This document shows positions 45,793-58,257 of a stretch of DNA of 64,000 bases, one piece after another. The stretch's first letter is position 1; each line of letters starts with the position of its first letter. Origin of the DNA: Guillardia theta CCMP2712 (taxonomy: Eukaryota > Cryptophyceae > Pyrenomonadales > Geminigeraceae); contig NW_005434599.1 of NCBI RefSeq assembly GCF_000315625.1, positions 352,595-416,594 of the forward strand, given 5' to 3'. A program made the translations under genes and the position numbers. Under the pieces are notes generated by a model. That model saw only the letters and a program-made list of their open reading frames with translations, had not been told where the DNA came from and made no database searches.

Positions 45793-47900
45793 TCACCGCA
45801 AAAAGTGTGCAACACGCGCGAAGGTCCTGACGAGGCCGCGCAACACTTGTCCAGCCTGCTTTGAGACTTCGCTCTTGAGGAAACTCGTCCACACTGACAG
45901 CAGAATAGCCACGCTCTGCTGACCGCTGCTCTCCTCATCGTGTCCCTTCTCCTCCCCATACACAGAGGATGATGAGGCATCTGCGGTCCTGAGGTTGAAC
46001 GTGCCCTCGGCTCCGTTCTCTCTCAGTTTCAAGCGCTCTTCTCGCAACGCAATCTTTGGCGGGAAAGGTTGCTGAGGACTTTCCGGCCCCTCGAGAGAGA
46101 TCGGCTTCAACGGCTGCTCCGCGTCTGCACGCTGCCCCTGCTGCTGCGCCGACGATGCTCGAGAAGATTCGACACTGACAACTTCCAACCCTCCGCACGT
46201 AGACGACGTCCTGACGTCCTCTGATCCATCAGGCAGAGAAACGGAAGCTCGACACTCTTGAGCAGGCGTAGCCTCGATCTGGTTTTGCCATCTAGGGCAC
46301 TTTCCTCCGACCTCGTCCTCCTTCTTGTACTCAAACTTGGTCGCAGGCACAGGGTGTGAGAGAGTGGCCAGAGCAGGCTCGTCGAGCCCGAGTTTCCGCA
46401 CGAGCATCTGCAAGGTTGACTCCAAGGTCTTGGACATGGTAGAGAGACCGGCCGCGGTTCCTTGCAGTTGATCTTTCACTTCATTGAGCTGCCTGGAGAC
46501 CTGGAAGAAGTCTTAGAGCCAGCAACAACGCCGTCACTCAGATCACCTCGATTGCCTCAAGCTTTCCCTCCAAGCTCTCGACTTGCAGTCTTGACATTCT
46601 GATGCAACGAGTCAAACGACGTGAGACAGCAGCTACGGAGGAGCTCACTGGATCTCCTGCTCGAGGCTCTTGATCATGCGGTATTGCTCCATCTGGTTTT
46701 CAGTCTTCCGCTTCAGCGTCTCCATCCACATCTCATCTGATTTCTTCATCTTGGCCTCCATATTCTCGATCATTCCTTTCAGCTCATCCACCTCACTGAT
46801 CGTGTCCGCACACGCTCGGATCACAGCGCCCTTCATACTTCTCGCCTGTTTCGATCGCGCCGACGTCTGCACCGCTTGACGTCCCACGTTTCCTCGTGTG
46901 CCCGCGTCTTGTCGTGCTGGATGCGAGTAGCTCGATGATGGACCATCAGCCCCAGCAGCAGCAGGAGCAGCGTCGATGAGCAGCTGGGCTGCTTTCTTCT
47001 TGCCCCACATCTTGGCAATAGACATAGCGCTCTGCCCAGCATTGTTTTCCGCCTGTTCACACAAGTCAGAATCATCAGGTTATAGTCGACGAGGCATCGG
47101 CAGGATACCTTGGCATCTGCTCCAGCTTCAAGTAGGAACTTCACCATCTCCGTGTCGCCCAGAGCAACAGCTTTCATCAGCGCCGTCCAGCCGTGCATAT
47201 CCTTCGCGTCCAGCTGCGCTCCCCGAGCCAGGAGCAGGGCGAGAGCTGTGGTGTTGCCGCTGATGGCAGCAAGCATCAGCGGCGTCTCTCCCATCTCGTT
47301 GTGGATGTTCACAGAGGCATGCTCCTTCCGAAGCTCCTCCGTCAGCAACGACGGGTTGCCGGCGAGGGCAGCGCTCATGAGGTCAGAAGCCGGTCCCTTC
47401 AGCTGAGGTTCGACGAGCAGCTTTCCCTGTGCTAGGAGCCCAACCCTGGCATTGGTAAGCATAGAGTTCCATGCTGCACGCATCTTCTTGTGCCAATCTC
47501 GTTCTACTGGTGGCAGAGCACTTCCCTCTCGTGAAGAGCTCATCGCGTCGCTTTGCTCCCTGTGTGTGGTCGTGGCGAGAGCAGCCAAGTCGTTACCAGA
47601 TGTCGAGGATCGCTCGAGGAGGCTGACCTTCCTCGTGCTCTCTGATCCTACTCTCCTCATCTTTCTCAGACTCAACTTCATTTCTCCTCCCCGAAGCTCC
47701 GACGGGAGCTTGAGGAGCCATGAAGGCGGCTGCGTATGATTCCTGACCCCGAGTAGAGGCAGAGGAGAAGACGCTGACGTTCGAGCCGGTTGCTCGGCCT
47801 CGTCCTCCCTGCGAAGAGACTTCACTTGCTGTGCTCCACTGAAGCAGAAGAGGATCGCAGCTGCTGCTGCCATCGCCATCCCGCCTCCCCTCCCTCGCAT
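45793..47900 (-). CDS. Ankyrin-repeat, coiled-coil protein with signal peptide
   Basis: The start at 47900 (or 47915) gives a signal-like N terminus (AMAAAAAILFCFSGAQQ) and then a Ser/Arg-rich stretch. Ankyrin repeats follow: ETPLMLAAISGNTTALALLL, GWTALMKAVALGDTEMVKFL and, after an intron, NAGQSAMSIAKMWGKKKAAQ. Next come a coiled coil (ELKGMIENMEAKMKKSDEMW .. MEQYRMIKSLEQEIQ), further helices, a Pro/Ser-rich region and a C-terminal amphipathic segment (LRGLVRTFARVAHFLR). Four or so introns. The leader means that the ankyrin domain would be outside the cytosol, for example in the ER, plastid stroma or periplastid space. No Phe follows the hydrophobic core, so the periplastid space is as likely as the plastid. 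Function unknown. Confidence 0.65.
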
Positions 47901-47915
47901 CTTCACATACCCCAC

Positions 47916-48198
47916 GGCCGCCCTAGGGAATCCGTGGGAGAATTTCTAGCTGTGAAGCCCGGTGTTGCCCCCCATCCGATGACCGCCACTCTCAGTGCGC
48001 TGCCTGGTGCGCTGCCAGACTCTTCACGGTGCCGCCGCTGTGCCGCGGCGCACTGCAGATCGGACGGTCACCGGGCTTGGGGTCGCGACTCAGTGACCAG
48101 TCCCGGCACTGGCGGGCCCTCATCACTGATCAGGCTGAGCCGGATCGTAAGGCGGCCGTTTTACGGTGAGGAATTTACCGAGCCTTCATTTATATGCA
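47916..48198. promoter_or_regulatory. GC-rich element upstream of the ankyrin gene
   Basis: GC-rich with GCCGCCGCTGTGCCGCGGCG, GACTCAGTGACC and ATCACTGATCAG words. It fills the whole gap between the RFC gene's 3' end and the start of the ankyrin gene, and resembles the other composite elements but lacks clear TACCC tracts. Confidence 0.4.
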
Positions 48199-49654
48199 TC
48201 AAGAAGTTTGTAGGGCTTGCATGATCACGCTAACAAGATGGAGCAGGGAGAGGGTGACATCAGACCCGTCGGTCAGCCTCATGTCGGTTGTTCCCAAGGC
48301 CTTGCAGATGATCGACTTGCTCTTTGCCGAGATACCGAAAGCTTCCTTGCTCATAACCCAATCATGAATCTGCTCGATTGTCATCAGAACCTGCCGCCAA
48401 CTCGACTCTAACTCTACCTGCGCGACGACTTGGTTGGCCGGGTACCCATCAGCTATGATATCGTTGACTTTGCTTTGAATTTTCTCGAATGAGTTATACT
48501 TGCAAGAATTCACAAGGTCCAGAATGACCGAATCAGGAATTGTCTGCGCGTAGGAGAAGTCAGGGTGCCCCTAAATTTCACTGCTGAAGAACACTTACAG
48601 CAGCGTTCTCAATGATGTCCTGTCCCTTCATCGAGTTCCCGTGCAAGATGTACGTGTTCTGCATCATGGTGATCGCCCGACGAAGGTCTCCCCCCGAGAT
48701 GTTGACCAGAGCATCCGCTGCCTTGAGAGGATTCAGAAACTTTGGAGCCTGATGGGGAGCAACTCACGTCTGAAGGAAGCTGAAACCCTTCCTTGTCGGC
48801 TATCATGTTGAGCCTCTCGAGCATCACCTCGGTGGAGACAGGCTGAAACCGAAACTTCGCACAACGTGAGGCGATGGGTGAGATGATCCTGACAGGCCGT
48901 TCAGAAGGCGGCAACAATCTACAGCCATACAAACCTGCTGACATAATTGCATATGATACAGAAGCGCGTGACACGGGTGCAGGTTTCCATGGTCCTTCGT
49001 AAGGCACTTTGTGCATCAGTCGTCATACAGTCAGCCTCGTCCAGAATAACAAGCTTGAAGGGAGGACAAGGATACGAAGAGCTGGTACATCGGTCACTTC
49101 GAATACGTAGACCGTGACGTCACCTTTTGGAGGAAGAGACGGCGAGCGACGCGAAGTGCTTTATCTTGTTTCTTACAACATCAATCCCTCGTTCATCGGA
49201 CGCATTCAGCTCCAGAACCCTCGACTTGTACAACTCTGGCCCATACAGGTCCTTGGCGAGAGCGAGGATGGTCGATGTCTTCCCTGTTCCAGGGGGTCCG
49301 TAGAAGAGCAAATGAGGGAGCTGAAGAAAAGCTCAGCACATTACACGAATAGTCGATGCATCACAAACATTCACCACCCTATGAGAAACCATCTGGGGTA
49401 CCCCGACAAGAGACATGAAAGAGGTACCAAGGAAAGAGGAGAGGTGGTGGACAAGAAAGGCAAAGAGGAGGGGAAAGAGGATGGGGGGAACGAGGGAAGG
49501 AGGATGGAGAAGTAGGAGGGAGGAGGAGGAGGAGGAGGCAGACGGATCTCACATTGCCGCTCTCGACAGCCGACGAGAGTGTGGCGACGACATGGCGCTG
49601 GTGGGCGACCTGCGCGATAGAGGACGGGCGATGCTGCTCCACCCACGGCACCAT
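48199..49654 (-). CDS. RFC4: Replication factor C small subunit (RFC4-type)
   Basis: RFC is the AAA+ clamp loader that opens PCNA at primer ends. Exons on the minus strand read: [34 protein letters not shown] (Walker A), [35 protein letters not shown] (Walker B), [28 protein letters not shown] (SRC arginine finger), [15 protein letters not shown] (sensor 2) and the collar region ending IMQALQTS. The order and lengths match human RFC4 and yeast Rfc2 more closely than other small subunits. At least six introns of 45-75 bp; one between VESGN and LPHLLFYG is longer and purine-rich. The start at 49654 is preferred; an upstream in-frame ATG at 49708 lies in the TACCC patch. Confidence 0.85.
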
Positions 49655-50454
49655 GGCAGAGAGACGAGATGACTTCCTACAGGGTAGGGGTACTTGGTAT
49701 ACCCCCACTTACTAGTCTAAAAATTACTCGTTCAAGGGGGTAGGGGTAGTTCAAATGTATTGCGGAGGTTGGTAAAACGAGAAAGCGCGGGAAAGCCCTT
49801 CAAGCGGCCCTCATACCGCACAGAAGGCTGGCTGGGGCCGCCGGAGCAGGGCCCGGAGCTCAGTGCGGAGCTACTGAACGCTAGTCCGTTGCCGACGAAA
49901 CTCCCGGGCCGACCGCCTCAGACTCCGAGTCACGTATACCATGAATCACCCTCAAGCTCTAACGACTACTTGACCGTACGGTATGGCCTAGTCAGTCGTG
50001 GACTGGCATAGGGAATAGATTGTGCAAGTTGGACTTTTCAAGCCTGAAGCCAAGTTCATACAAATGATCAGGCTGATCAGACATGTTATCGTTCTAGACA
50101 TTGTCTCGCACAAATGAAATTCTCGTATCATCCAATAAACTCTCATGAAGCTGACAGGCACAGCAACACATATTCATGTCGAATTGAAGTAAAGCTTTCA
50201 ATGTCATAAGAGCGATTATGGTCTTCCAGAGAAACTACAAATCCTTAGCATAAATGATCCTTTCGCCTCAAATCTGGGCATGCCGGTAGAACATGAAAGG
50301 AGTAATGCATGACCTTGTTCCTCTTGCTATCCAGACGCCCGAAGCATGGTGGCAAGATGTTGAGGGAGAAGAGGTCGGGAAGGTAGGATGGTAAGGCCTT
50401 ATCGCAGTTTGACAAAGAGGAGGAGAGCACGATTCTTTCGGCTACTGAGGTATT
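49655..50454. promoter_or_regulatory. Composite element upstream of RFC4, then featureless DNA
   Basis: GGGTAGGGGTACTTGG and TACCCCCAC words at 49680-49755 are followed by a GC-rich patch (GGGCCGCCGG, AGGGCCCGGAGC, CCGGGCCGACC, CGAGTCACG) to about 49940. From 50000 to 50454 the sequence is AT-richer 3' flank of the SHMT gene with nothing recognisable. Confidence 0.45.
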
Positions 50455-52400
50455 TTACATGAACTGACCAGGCATGGGGAACTTCTGAGACCATTGATCG
50501 ACCTGCTGCATGTAAGATATGCGTCAAACCAGTCACAAAGCTCTTGCCTCCTTTGCCAGAGTCTTGAGAGAATCAGGTGGTGATGCATCGAGCAAGGCTT
50601 TGAAGTCCTTGAGCTTGTGCTCGGGATGAGCAGACTTGAGCTGCAGAAGAAATCAGCTGATAGTTCTTCACGTATCACTAGAGTTGCTGCACCTCCATCG
50701 TGATCTTGATGGCCCTGTCAACAAAACCAACAATTTCCTCAAAGTCTTTCTCGACAAGTCCACGGCTAGTCGTCAGGATTGTCAGCAGCAAATCCTTTCC
50801 GGCATGCAGCAACTGCACCTGGTCATAGCAGGGGATCCCACACGGAGGCCATGAGGAACCAAAGCACTCTTGTCGCCAGGCACGGTGTTCTTGTTGCAGT
50901 GAATGTTGCACAATTCCAAAATCTGCACTGAGTCACATGCCAGAAAACTTATATCAACTGAGCCACGTACCCTCTCGACACGAGCTCCATCAACCCCCTT
51001 GTCTCTGAGATCGATGAGGACCTGCATGCGCAACTCAGGACTCCCCACCCATGCACGGCTGTGAAATTGACGAACCAAATGGTTTTCTGTTCCACCCGAA
51101 ACCAAGTTATATCCACGTGCAGTCAAGGCCTTAGCCATGGCCGCAGAGTTCTTGATAACCTGCGCACCTTATGTTCAGATTTCATGCAAATCGTCAGGCT
51201 TTATCAACCTGCTCCTGGTAGGCCTTGAACTCAGGGGTGGATGCCTGCTTCAGTGCAACGGCGAGAGCGCAGATGGTGTGGTTGTGAGGACCTCCCTAGG
51301 TGGTGGTCAGATAAAAAAGCATGATGGCAACTGAAGGTCAAGTACCTGCAGACCGGGGAAAACAGCCTGGTTGATTCGCTCTTCATAGTCATACATGATG
51401 GACTTTCCTTGCTTGTCCTACCACAATCGATTAGAAACGACAACGACTATATCTCAAGACAAACCTTCGACTTCTCTCCCTTGCGGAAGAAGATCATGGC
51501 ACCTCGAGGACCTCTGAGAGACTTGTGGGTGGTAGTGGTGACGATGTCAGCGTACTGGAATGGATCAGGAACAATTCCCGCTGCCACCAATCCCGAGATG
51601 TGAGCCATGTCGGCAAGGAGGACAGCATTAACAGAGTCGGCGATTTCCCTCATTTTGGCATAGTTGTAGTGCCTAGCGTAAGCTGATGCACCTGCAATGA
51701 TGATTTTGGGGCGGAAGAGAAGGGCATTTTCAGCAAGTCTGTCATAGTCGATGAGGCCAGTTTTCTCATCAAGGCGGTAGGGCATCTGTTCGAAGTAGAC
51801 AGAGGTAGCGGAAATCTTCTTCGTGGGGGTGGAGAATCCGTGAGAAAGATGTCCTCCATGAGGCAAATCCAATCCCATGATACGATCGTGCGGCTGGAGG
51901 AGAGCCGTGTAAACTGCGAAGTTCGCTGGGGATCCGGAGAGCGCCTGAACGTTGACCCCCCACCGCTCTGGATCCAACCTGAAGGCAGACAAGGCCCTGG
52001 CTCTGCAAAGGTTCTCATTCTTGTCAATAATTTCATTCCCTCCGTAGTAGCGCTGGCCAGGATATCCCTCAGAGTACTTGTTGGTCATGACACTGCCGAG
52101 CGCCTGGCTCACAGCCAGCGACGCGTAGTTTTCAGAAGGGATGAGAGCGATGCCCCGATGCTGACGATTCTGCTCAGCCTGCCCTCCATGTCAGCGAGAA
52201 TCCTCCATGACAACCTGATCACGCACCTGAATCAGGTGATGGATCTCCGGGTCCAACTCCTGAAGGGGCTTGTCCCACGTGGGACGCGCGAACGAGCTCA
52301 TCGCCCGGACAGAGTAGATCGGAACATGGTTGGCTGATCTGCCCTTGACTGTCTGAAACAACGCAGCTGTTGCCCTTCGCATAGAGCTGGAACGGATCAT
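50455..52400 (-). CDS. SHMT: Serine hydroxymethyltransferase, probably mitochondrial
   Basis: SHMT is the PLP enzyme that interconverts serine and glycine with tetrahydrofolate. The start at 52400 gives a mitochondrial-type presequence ([16 protein letters not shown]). Then [11 protein letters not shown]-type motif ([15 protein letters not shown]), [70 protein letters not shown] with the PLP lysine (Ser replaces the usual Thr after it), [26 protein letters not shown] joined to [31 protein letters not shown] and a C terminus ending FPMPGQFM. Several short introns split the C-terminal half. Full length for the family. Serves one-carbon and photorespiratory metabolism in algae. Confidence 0.92.
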
Positions 52401-53911
52401 CTTGACGAAAGGAAAGCAATCAGTCTTTCTATCGCAAAGCAAGCAGTATCATGAATCACTGGTATTCGTGTATGTCTACCCCGATTTCCCGTTATTTGCA
52501 CATAACAAACTTTCATTCTATCCATGCATCTTGAAAGAAAACAGTCTGTGACCCCACCACCCCATCTCATCTTCGACTCACCACAAAGCAAATCCCAATA
52601 GCACTGCACGAATACCACACCTTTCTCACTATCCATCGCCCTATTCTTCAATTTTTATAAGGGGAATTCGTCTTCATTCTATCATCGTTCCATTCTTCAT
52701 CCTGCCTCTGCTACCATTACCCACATTGTTTAGTTTGCTCCCAATCTGTTCTCTTTTTCTCTTGCGCATCACATGATATCGTGCCGTATCTCTTGCATGA
52801 CATCCTCTCTCCATCTCCTCCTCTCCTCCTCTCCTCCTCTCCTCCTCTCCTCCTCCTCTCCTCTCCTCTCTGCTTCCTGCATCCTTTTATGCCTCATCGC
52901 TTCCTCGCGCCCAAACAAAATCTTGCATGTCGATCCTTTACTACCCACCCCTCCAATCCCCTCAGCACCCTATTACTTTACAGACCCTGCAGCTCCCATT
53001 ACCCCACCCTACCTTTTCTAAAGCATCGAGCCTACAAACTTGAGTACCCCCGCCCTACCAGCAAACCTGTATAACAAACCCACCCACCCTAGGCCTTCAG
53101 AAGGACCCCACCTCAATCCTATGACAGATGTTAAGCACCCTACCTGAAGCTGTCCAGAGAACCCCACCTCTCAACCTACCCCCTCCCACAGGACCTTGTG
53201 GTGTAAAGCGTCTTCTCCCTTTTTTTTTGGGGTACCCACCACACAAACAAGTCTAAGAGGGGGGTACAAGATGGAGGATTGAGGGTGGGGTGGAGTCACC
53301 AGTATCGTTGGTGGTCTCTCTGTCTAGAGGGCTGAGGGGGGTGGGGGTAGGGTAGTCGTGGTCGAATCAATCTGACGGTAGCCCAAAACTTTACAGCACA
53401 CTCAGCAAGGGCCGGCGCCGCCCGCCGCGGGGCCGCGGCCCGCCAGGTGATCGGACTCGGACGGATTCCCCGGCCCCGCCGCCCCCTAAACCGCAGCCTG
53501 TGGCAGGTCGGACTCGGTCCGATCAGTACAGGGCCTGCTGCCAGTACAGGGCCTGCTGAGGGCCGGGCCCAGCTGAAGTTGAGACCGGAGTCCGAGCCTC
53601 GAGCCCGGCGGGGCCAGCCTGTGTCGGACACAGTGACTCAGGGCCGCAAACCGATCGACGAACGGCCCGGCGCTAGTAGGACCTTGACGGTACCGGTCCG
53701 ATCACCAGCCGCCCGGCCTAGTGATACCCCGACTTCCCGGATCGGGCGGGCCTGAGTCCGGCTGCCCAGTCCGGCCCGGGCCAAACGGCCGGGCCCGGGG
53801 CGCGGCGGCCGGCCGGGCCGGGCATGGGCCTGCCCGGCCCCTGGCCCGGCCCGGGCTCCCATGCACGGGGGCTGGATGAGGGCTGGATACGACATAAGTA
53901 GCTGCTCAAGC
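52401..53911. promoter_or_regulatory. Composite TACCC / GC element between divergent SHMT and COQ5 genes
   Basis: CTCCTC runs (52800-52870) precede a TACCC/ACCCCACC tract (52935-53200) and a GGGTGGGG patch (53280-53350). A large GC block follows, 53400-53870, full of GGCCGGG, CCCGGGC and CGGCCC words, with TGACTCA at about 53634. It ends some 40 bp before the COQ5 ATG. This is the largest copy after the one at 3.5-4.7 kb. Promoter role inferred. Confidence 0.5.
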
Positions 53912-55398
53912 ATGGCCACGGTCATGAGGAAGCGGCTGCTGAGCAGCTGCGTGGGATGGTCGACACGATCAGCATGTGGAGTGCGAAGAGACTTGAGAGA
54001 GTTCAGCAGCGAGAAGCAGAACGGTGAGGTGAAGGGAAGCTAGATGTAGCCAGTGAGACCTTGCGTAGGGGAGCAAACGCACTTCGGTTTCAAGACTGTC
54101 AGGATGGAGGATAAGGCAAAGATGGTGGGAGAAGTTTTCTCGCAGGTAATTACAACGGTCGAACCCTTGTGAGAGTCATCTGGGCTGACACTCGAGCCAG
54201 GTCGCGAGCAAGTACGACCTGATGAACGACGCAATGAGCGGTGGAATGGTGCCCGAGATCAGTTGTCCAAGTCGGTTTCACGCTGAGCCTTTCAACAGCA
54301 CCGCATGTGGAAAGATGATTTTGTTGCGATGTTAGGGTGAGACGAGACTGCTTGTAAGAGTTAGAAAAGCTGAAGAGTTCGCCAGGCCATGCCGTGGAAT
54401 GTCGATTGTTGATCTTGCAGGCACCACTTTGGATGACTTGTCGCATACTGAAACGCAGCAGGAGGAACGGGAGACATTTCCTTCCGTATGATCGATGCTC
54501 TTAGCTCACAACGAAAGATCGTCGGTGAGGAGTGCGTTCCTTCCCTCGCCGTGCTCACCCGTGGCTCAGGTAGCGCAGAGTCTGCTATCGACACGCATGT
54601 CACGGTCTGCGACATCAACGCCGAGATGTTGCAGGAGGGAAGGTGACTGACTGAGCTCTCATACATCAGCAGTGGCTCAAGAAGGTGTTGTGGGTGGCAG
54701 GCGGAGGGCGAAGAACGATCGGCCGGCAGTGGTTGATGGGATCTCCCTCCAGTGGGTCCAGGGAGATGCCGAGAACTTGCCATTCCCTGACGGGTGCGGG
54801 AGCGTGTTGAGGAGGAGGGAGGAAGGAGGCGTGTGAGAGGCGTGCGAACAGGTCTGTCGATGCCGTGACCATCGCGTTCGGCCTTCGAAACGTCTCCCGG
54901 ACCTGGAAGGCTCTCTCAGAGATCAACCGCATCTTGACTAAGTAAGTCCTGGTCGTTGAAGGGTCTTGCTGCTGACGTGGCGGTCAGGGGCGGAAGGTTC
55001 CTCTGCATGGAGTTTTCACAGGCAGTCTCCTTGCATGTCACATGCTGATCTGATGGCCTTGAGAAGGTCAAGGACCCGCTCTTGCGTCAGGCATACGATG
55101 CTTACTCGTTCAACGTCATCCCGGCCATGGGCGGATTCCTGGCCGGTGACCCTCAGGTATGTTCGCCATCCAGAATGAGAGGAGGAGGAGATTGAGAGAG
55201 TCGCCAGCCTTATCAGTACCTCGTGGAGTCAATACGACAGTTTCATGATCAAGAGACGCTCGCAGACTTGATGAGAGACGCTGGTGAGAAAAGTTTTGCA
55301 GCTTTATCTATCGTGAACAAGTGGCAGGAATGAAACACGTTACTTACAAGAATATCTTGGGCGGGGTAGTTGCTATACATTCGGGTTTCCGACTTTGA
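53912..55398 (+). CDS. COQ5: Ubiquinone biosynthesis C-methyltransferase COQ5 (UbiE family)
   Basis: COQ5 methylates the benzoquinol ring in mitochondrial ubiquinone synthesis, using S-adenosylmethionine. The start at 53912 gives a mitochondrial presequence (MATVMRKRLLSSCVGWSTR). Exons then read: EQTHFGFKTVRMEDKAKMV, VASKYDLMNDAMSGGM, HRMWKDDFVAML, SIVDLAGGTGDISFRMIDAL (SAM-binding GxGxG), VTVCDINAEMLQEG, QGDAENLPFPDG, VTIAFGLRNVSRTWKAL, GGRFLCMEFSQ, VKDPLLRQAYDAYSFNVIP, YQYLVESIRQFHDQETLA and a C terminus VVAIHSGFRL, all in COQ5 order. About eleven introns; two appear to use GC donors (see findings). Upstream in-frame ATG at 53861 is possible. Nearly every conserved COQ5 motif is present. 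Confidence 0.92.
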
Positions 55399-55450
55399 TA
55401 GCATCACCCATCGGTAATGGGCAATGAATGAATGGCAATGACTGAAATCC

Positions 55451-58057
55451 TTAGCTGGCAAGAGCTGACACTGGTCTGTTCCTGCTGGACCCTTCCTTCA
55501 ACTCCCGCGCCTGAAGGGTTCGGGAACTGATATTTTCCTTGGTCCACGTTGATGGAAAGAAGTTCAGGCGTCTGTTGGTGCCGGTGACATCAGCGACGAG
55601 GGACGACACAGACGGCATCATCTTCTGCAGCAACACCCCTTGCTCGCGAGACCGAGGAACCTTGCCTCGTCTGGTCTCACTGGTGACTGGCAGGCCCAGA
55701 GCATCTCGAGGAGGATGCGCTGCTCTGAGCACCTCGCTGTTCCTGCGCTGCTCCTTATGAACCAAGAACTGAAACCTCCCCGCGGAAACGCTCGGCCTTC
55801 GGTCAAGGAAGTGAGTCTTAGCTGTGTGGGAGAGGGTCCTGGTCTGCAAGATTGCTTCTGCAGAGGTTGGAGGCGAGCTGAACTTGAACCACTGTTCTCG
55901 CTGCTGTCCTCCTCTGCCACCCCACCGCTTGCCCTGCACCACGCGAGTCAGCTCGCTGTGAGACGATACAGTTCACAAACCTGTGGGTCTTGCAGGAGCG
56001 TTGGTAATCTTTCGTTCGCGCTGCTTGCTTTCGACAGTTTCGTAACAATCTTTGGGATGTCGAAGGAAGCCCATCGCCTCTGCTTCACCTGAGCTCCAGC
56101 AGAGCTTCTCTTGGCTGCCTCGAGCGTATCCTTCGAGAGACTCCCGGGCGACATATCCGTGTCCTCCCTTGCCCTGCTTGTGCTCCCTCCCATAAGCCGC
56201 AGCTCCCCGTCTAGCTCGATGTTACGAGGAGAGCACATCGGTGATGTGGGGGAATTGGGAGAAGTCTGAACGGCATAGTCGACCTCGATATGCCTCCTCC
56301 CGCTCGCTGGTGTCGCGTGGAAAGACTCCCGAGGCAGCGATCTCTTTCCGGTCGTGCGGACAGAGAGAGAAGGGTTAGCCGCTGTCACTTGGCTTGAAGG
56401 CTTGTGACTGGTAACCTTCTTAGCTTCTGAGTTCTTTCTGAAGAGATAGTCGTCGATGGAAAGGTTGTTATCTCGTGTCACCCACTGGAACTGAAGCACA
56501 TTGTAGAATCGCTTCACTTCAAACAGCTTCATCCACTTCCTTGTTGCCTCGTCGTTCTGTGGGAAAATCCTGCGGAATCCTCCACGCCTCTCATTTTCTT
56601 CCTCCACCTCGCGGAGGATGGTAGCATCCTCTGCTGTCAGCTCATCCAGTGCTGACACTTTCCCCGCGCAAACTTGTCGTCGCCTCGCATTCTCGTCTGA
56701 AGTTCGAGAGTAGGCAGATTTCTCCATTCCTTGGAGTCTTCTTGCCTTGTCCCTTTCGAGCTTGTCGGAAAGTTTCTTCCGGTCGTACTGCTTCACACAA
56801 ACCATGTTCAACACCTCCGTGACTAACTGATTCTTGATCGACTTGTCAAGAGGGGAATCGGACGCCAGAGACAGTGCGGTGTTCACCTCAATCAACCATG
56901 GGTGTAGATTCGAGTCCAGCATCACATCAAAACCGAACAACTCAAAGCAGTTATTTCGACAAGGGACTGCAAGCTGCATGTTTGTGTTGATCTGGACCTC
57001 GATCGATAGCAAAGTCTTCAAGATCAGATCGTCGATCTTCCCCATGACAGTTGAGACATCCATCTGCCTCTCTCGCATCCACTTCCATACAGCCTTCAGC
57101 CCCCACTTGTGGCCCTCGTCGTCAACAGATGCATTCGTATTCTTGACAAAGTTTGGATTCTGCTTGTTGAGGCTGTAGTTGGTCAGATGTCTGAACCGAT
57201 TCTTCCTTGTCTTGCGACTGTATTTTACTGTACAGAACCTTGCCAACCCGTTCTCATGCACGTAGACACGGAGAGGATTGAAGCTTGTGATAGCAACATA
57301 GATCCTCAGATCGAACTTGGTTTCGTTGATCAAGAACGGGTCTGAGATGTACCTAGAAACAACGCACACGGCCTTCTCCTTAATCTGAGTGTTCGGGTCC
57401 GAGATCAGTCGGATCCCGATACCCCGGCATCCCGCAGGAGGTTTGACGATGTAAGATATGTCACAGTCGTTCTTCTTCAACTTTCCCTTCCATTCCTCGT
57501 AGTCCTGCAGGAGCTCCGTTCTTTCTCCTGGCAACACAAAAGTCTTTGGCAGGTACTGGAAACTGTCCGATCCAAACACTCGGCGGAACTTGTTGCAGAC
57601 GCGGGCAAGATTATCCTTTCTTCCTAGAAGGTATGTGCCAGGGAAGTGATTCACCTTCTGATATTCACACAATTCTTTGTACTCTGCTATCTTCAAAGGT
57701 TTCCCCCATAAGACATTGAAATTGTTGGAGCTGGTAGGTAAGAATCCTGCTCTTCTGAATGCATTCCGAACGCAGTTATACTGTCCGCTCACCGTGAGCT
57801 TGTAGTACAGCGCCTTGTCCTTGTTCCTGCACACTTGACCTGGAGTCTTGCGGGCATCCCTATCAAGGCTGAACAACACTGAGGAACCAATAGTAGTTTC
57901 TTCTTTCCCTTCCGACAAATTCTGCTTTCCAGAGCGCTCAGTCTCGTTGCCTGCCTTTAGGGGATATTCAGAATGGTGATGACTTTGCTTCGCAGGTATC
58001 AGCGGCGACTCATGTTCTGAAGAAGTATGCTCTTCATCTGCAATCAAATTATCGCCA

Positions 58058-58093
<36 letters not shown>

Positions 58094-58257
58094 TCATCAT
58101 CATCATCATCAAGACCTTCAAGTTCGTTCTCAAAGAACCCTTCATCATAGTATGCCCCATCTATATCGGACTTAGCTGGACCTTGCGAGTTGTCTTCAGT
58201 GGTGTAAGATCCGGTATCCGAATCAGAATCGTCGACCTCCTCGACGTTAGGAATCAT
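55451..58257 (-). CDS. Tubulin tyrosine ligase-like polyglutamylase (TTLL4/5-type)
   Basis: TTLL enzymes add glutamate side chains to tubulin in flagella and centrioles. A 2.3-kb first exon codes an acidic N terminus with a poly-Asp run (about residues 50-67), then the ligase core: NHFPGTYLLGRKDNLARV, FVLPGERTELL, YIVKPPAGCRGIGIRLIS (ATP-grasp lysine and glycine loop), TKFDLRIYVAITS, FRHLTNYSLNKQNPN, CFELFGFDVMLDSNLHPW and IEVNTALSLASD (metal-binding EVN; the usual SPS is TALS here). A Ser/Arg-rich tail follows. A 46-bp intron at about 55985-55940 appears to link to a second exon ending PVSALAS at 55451; without it the frame stops at 55948. The core matches TTLL4/TTLL5-type glutamylases. Confidence 0.85.
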
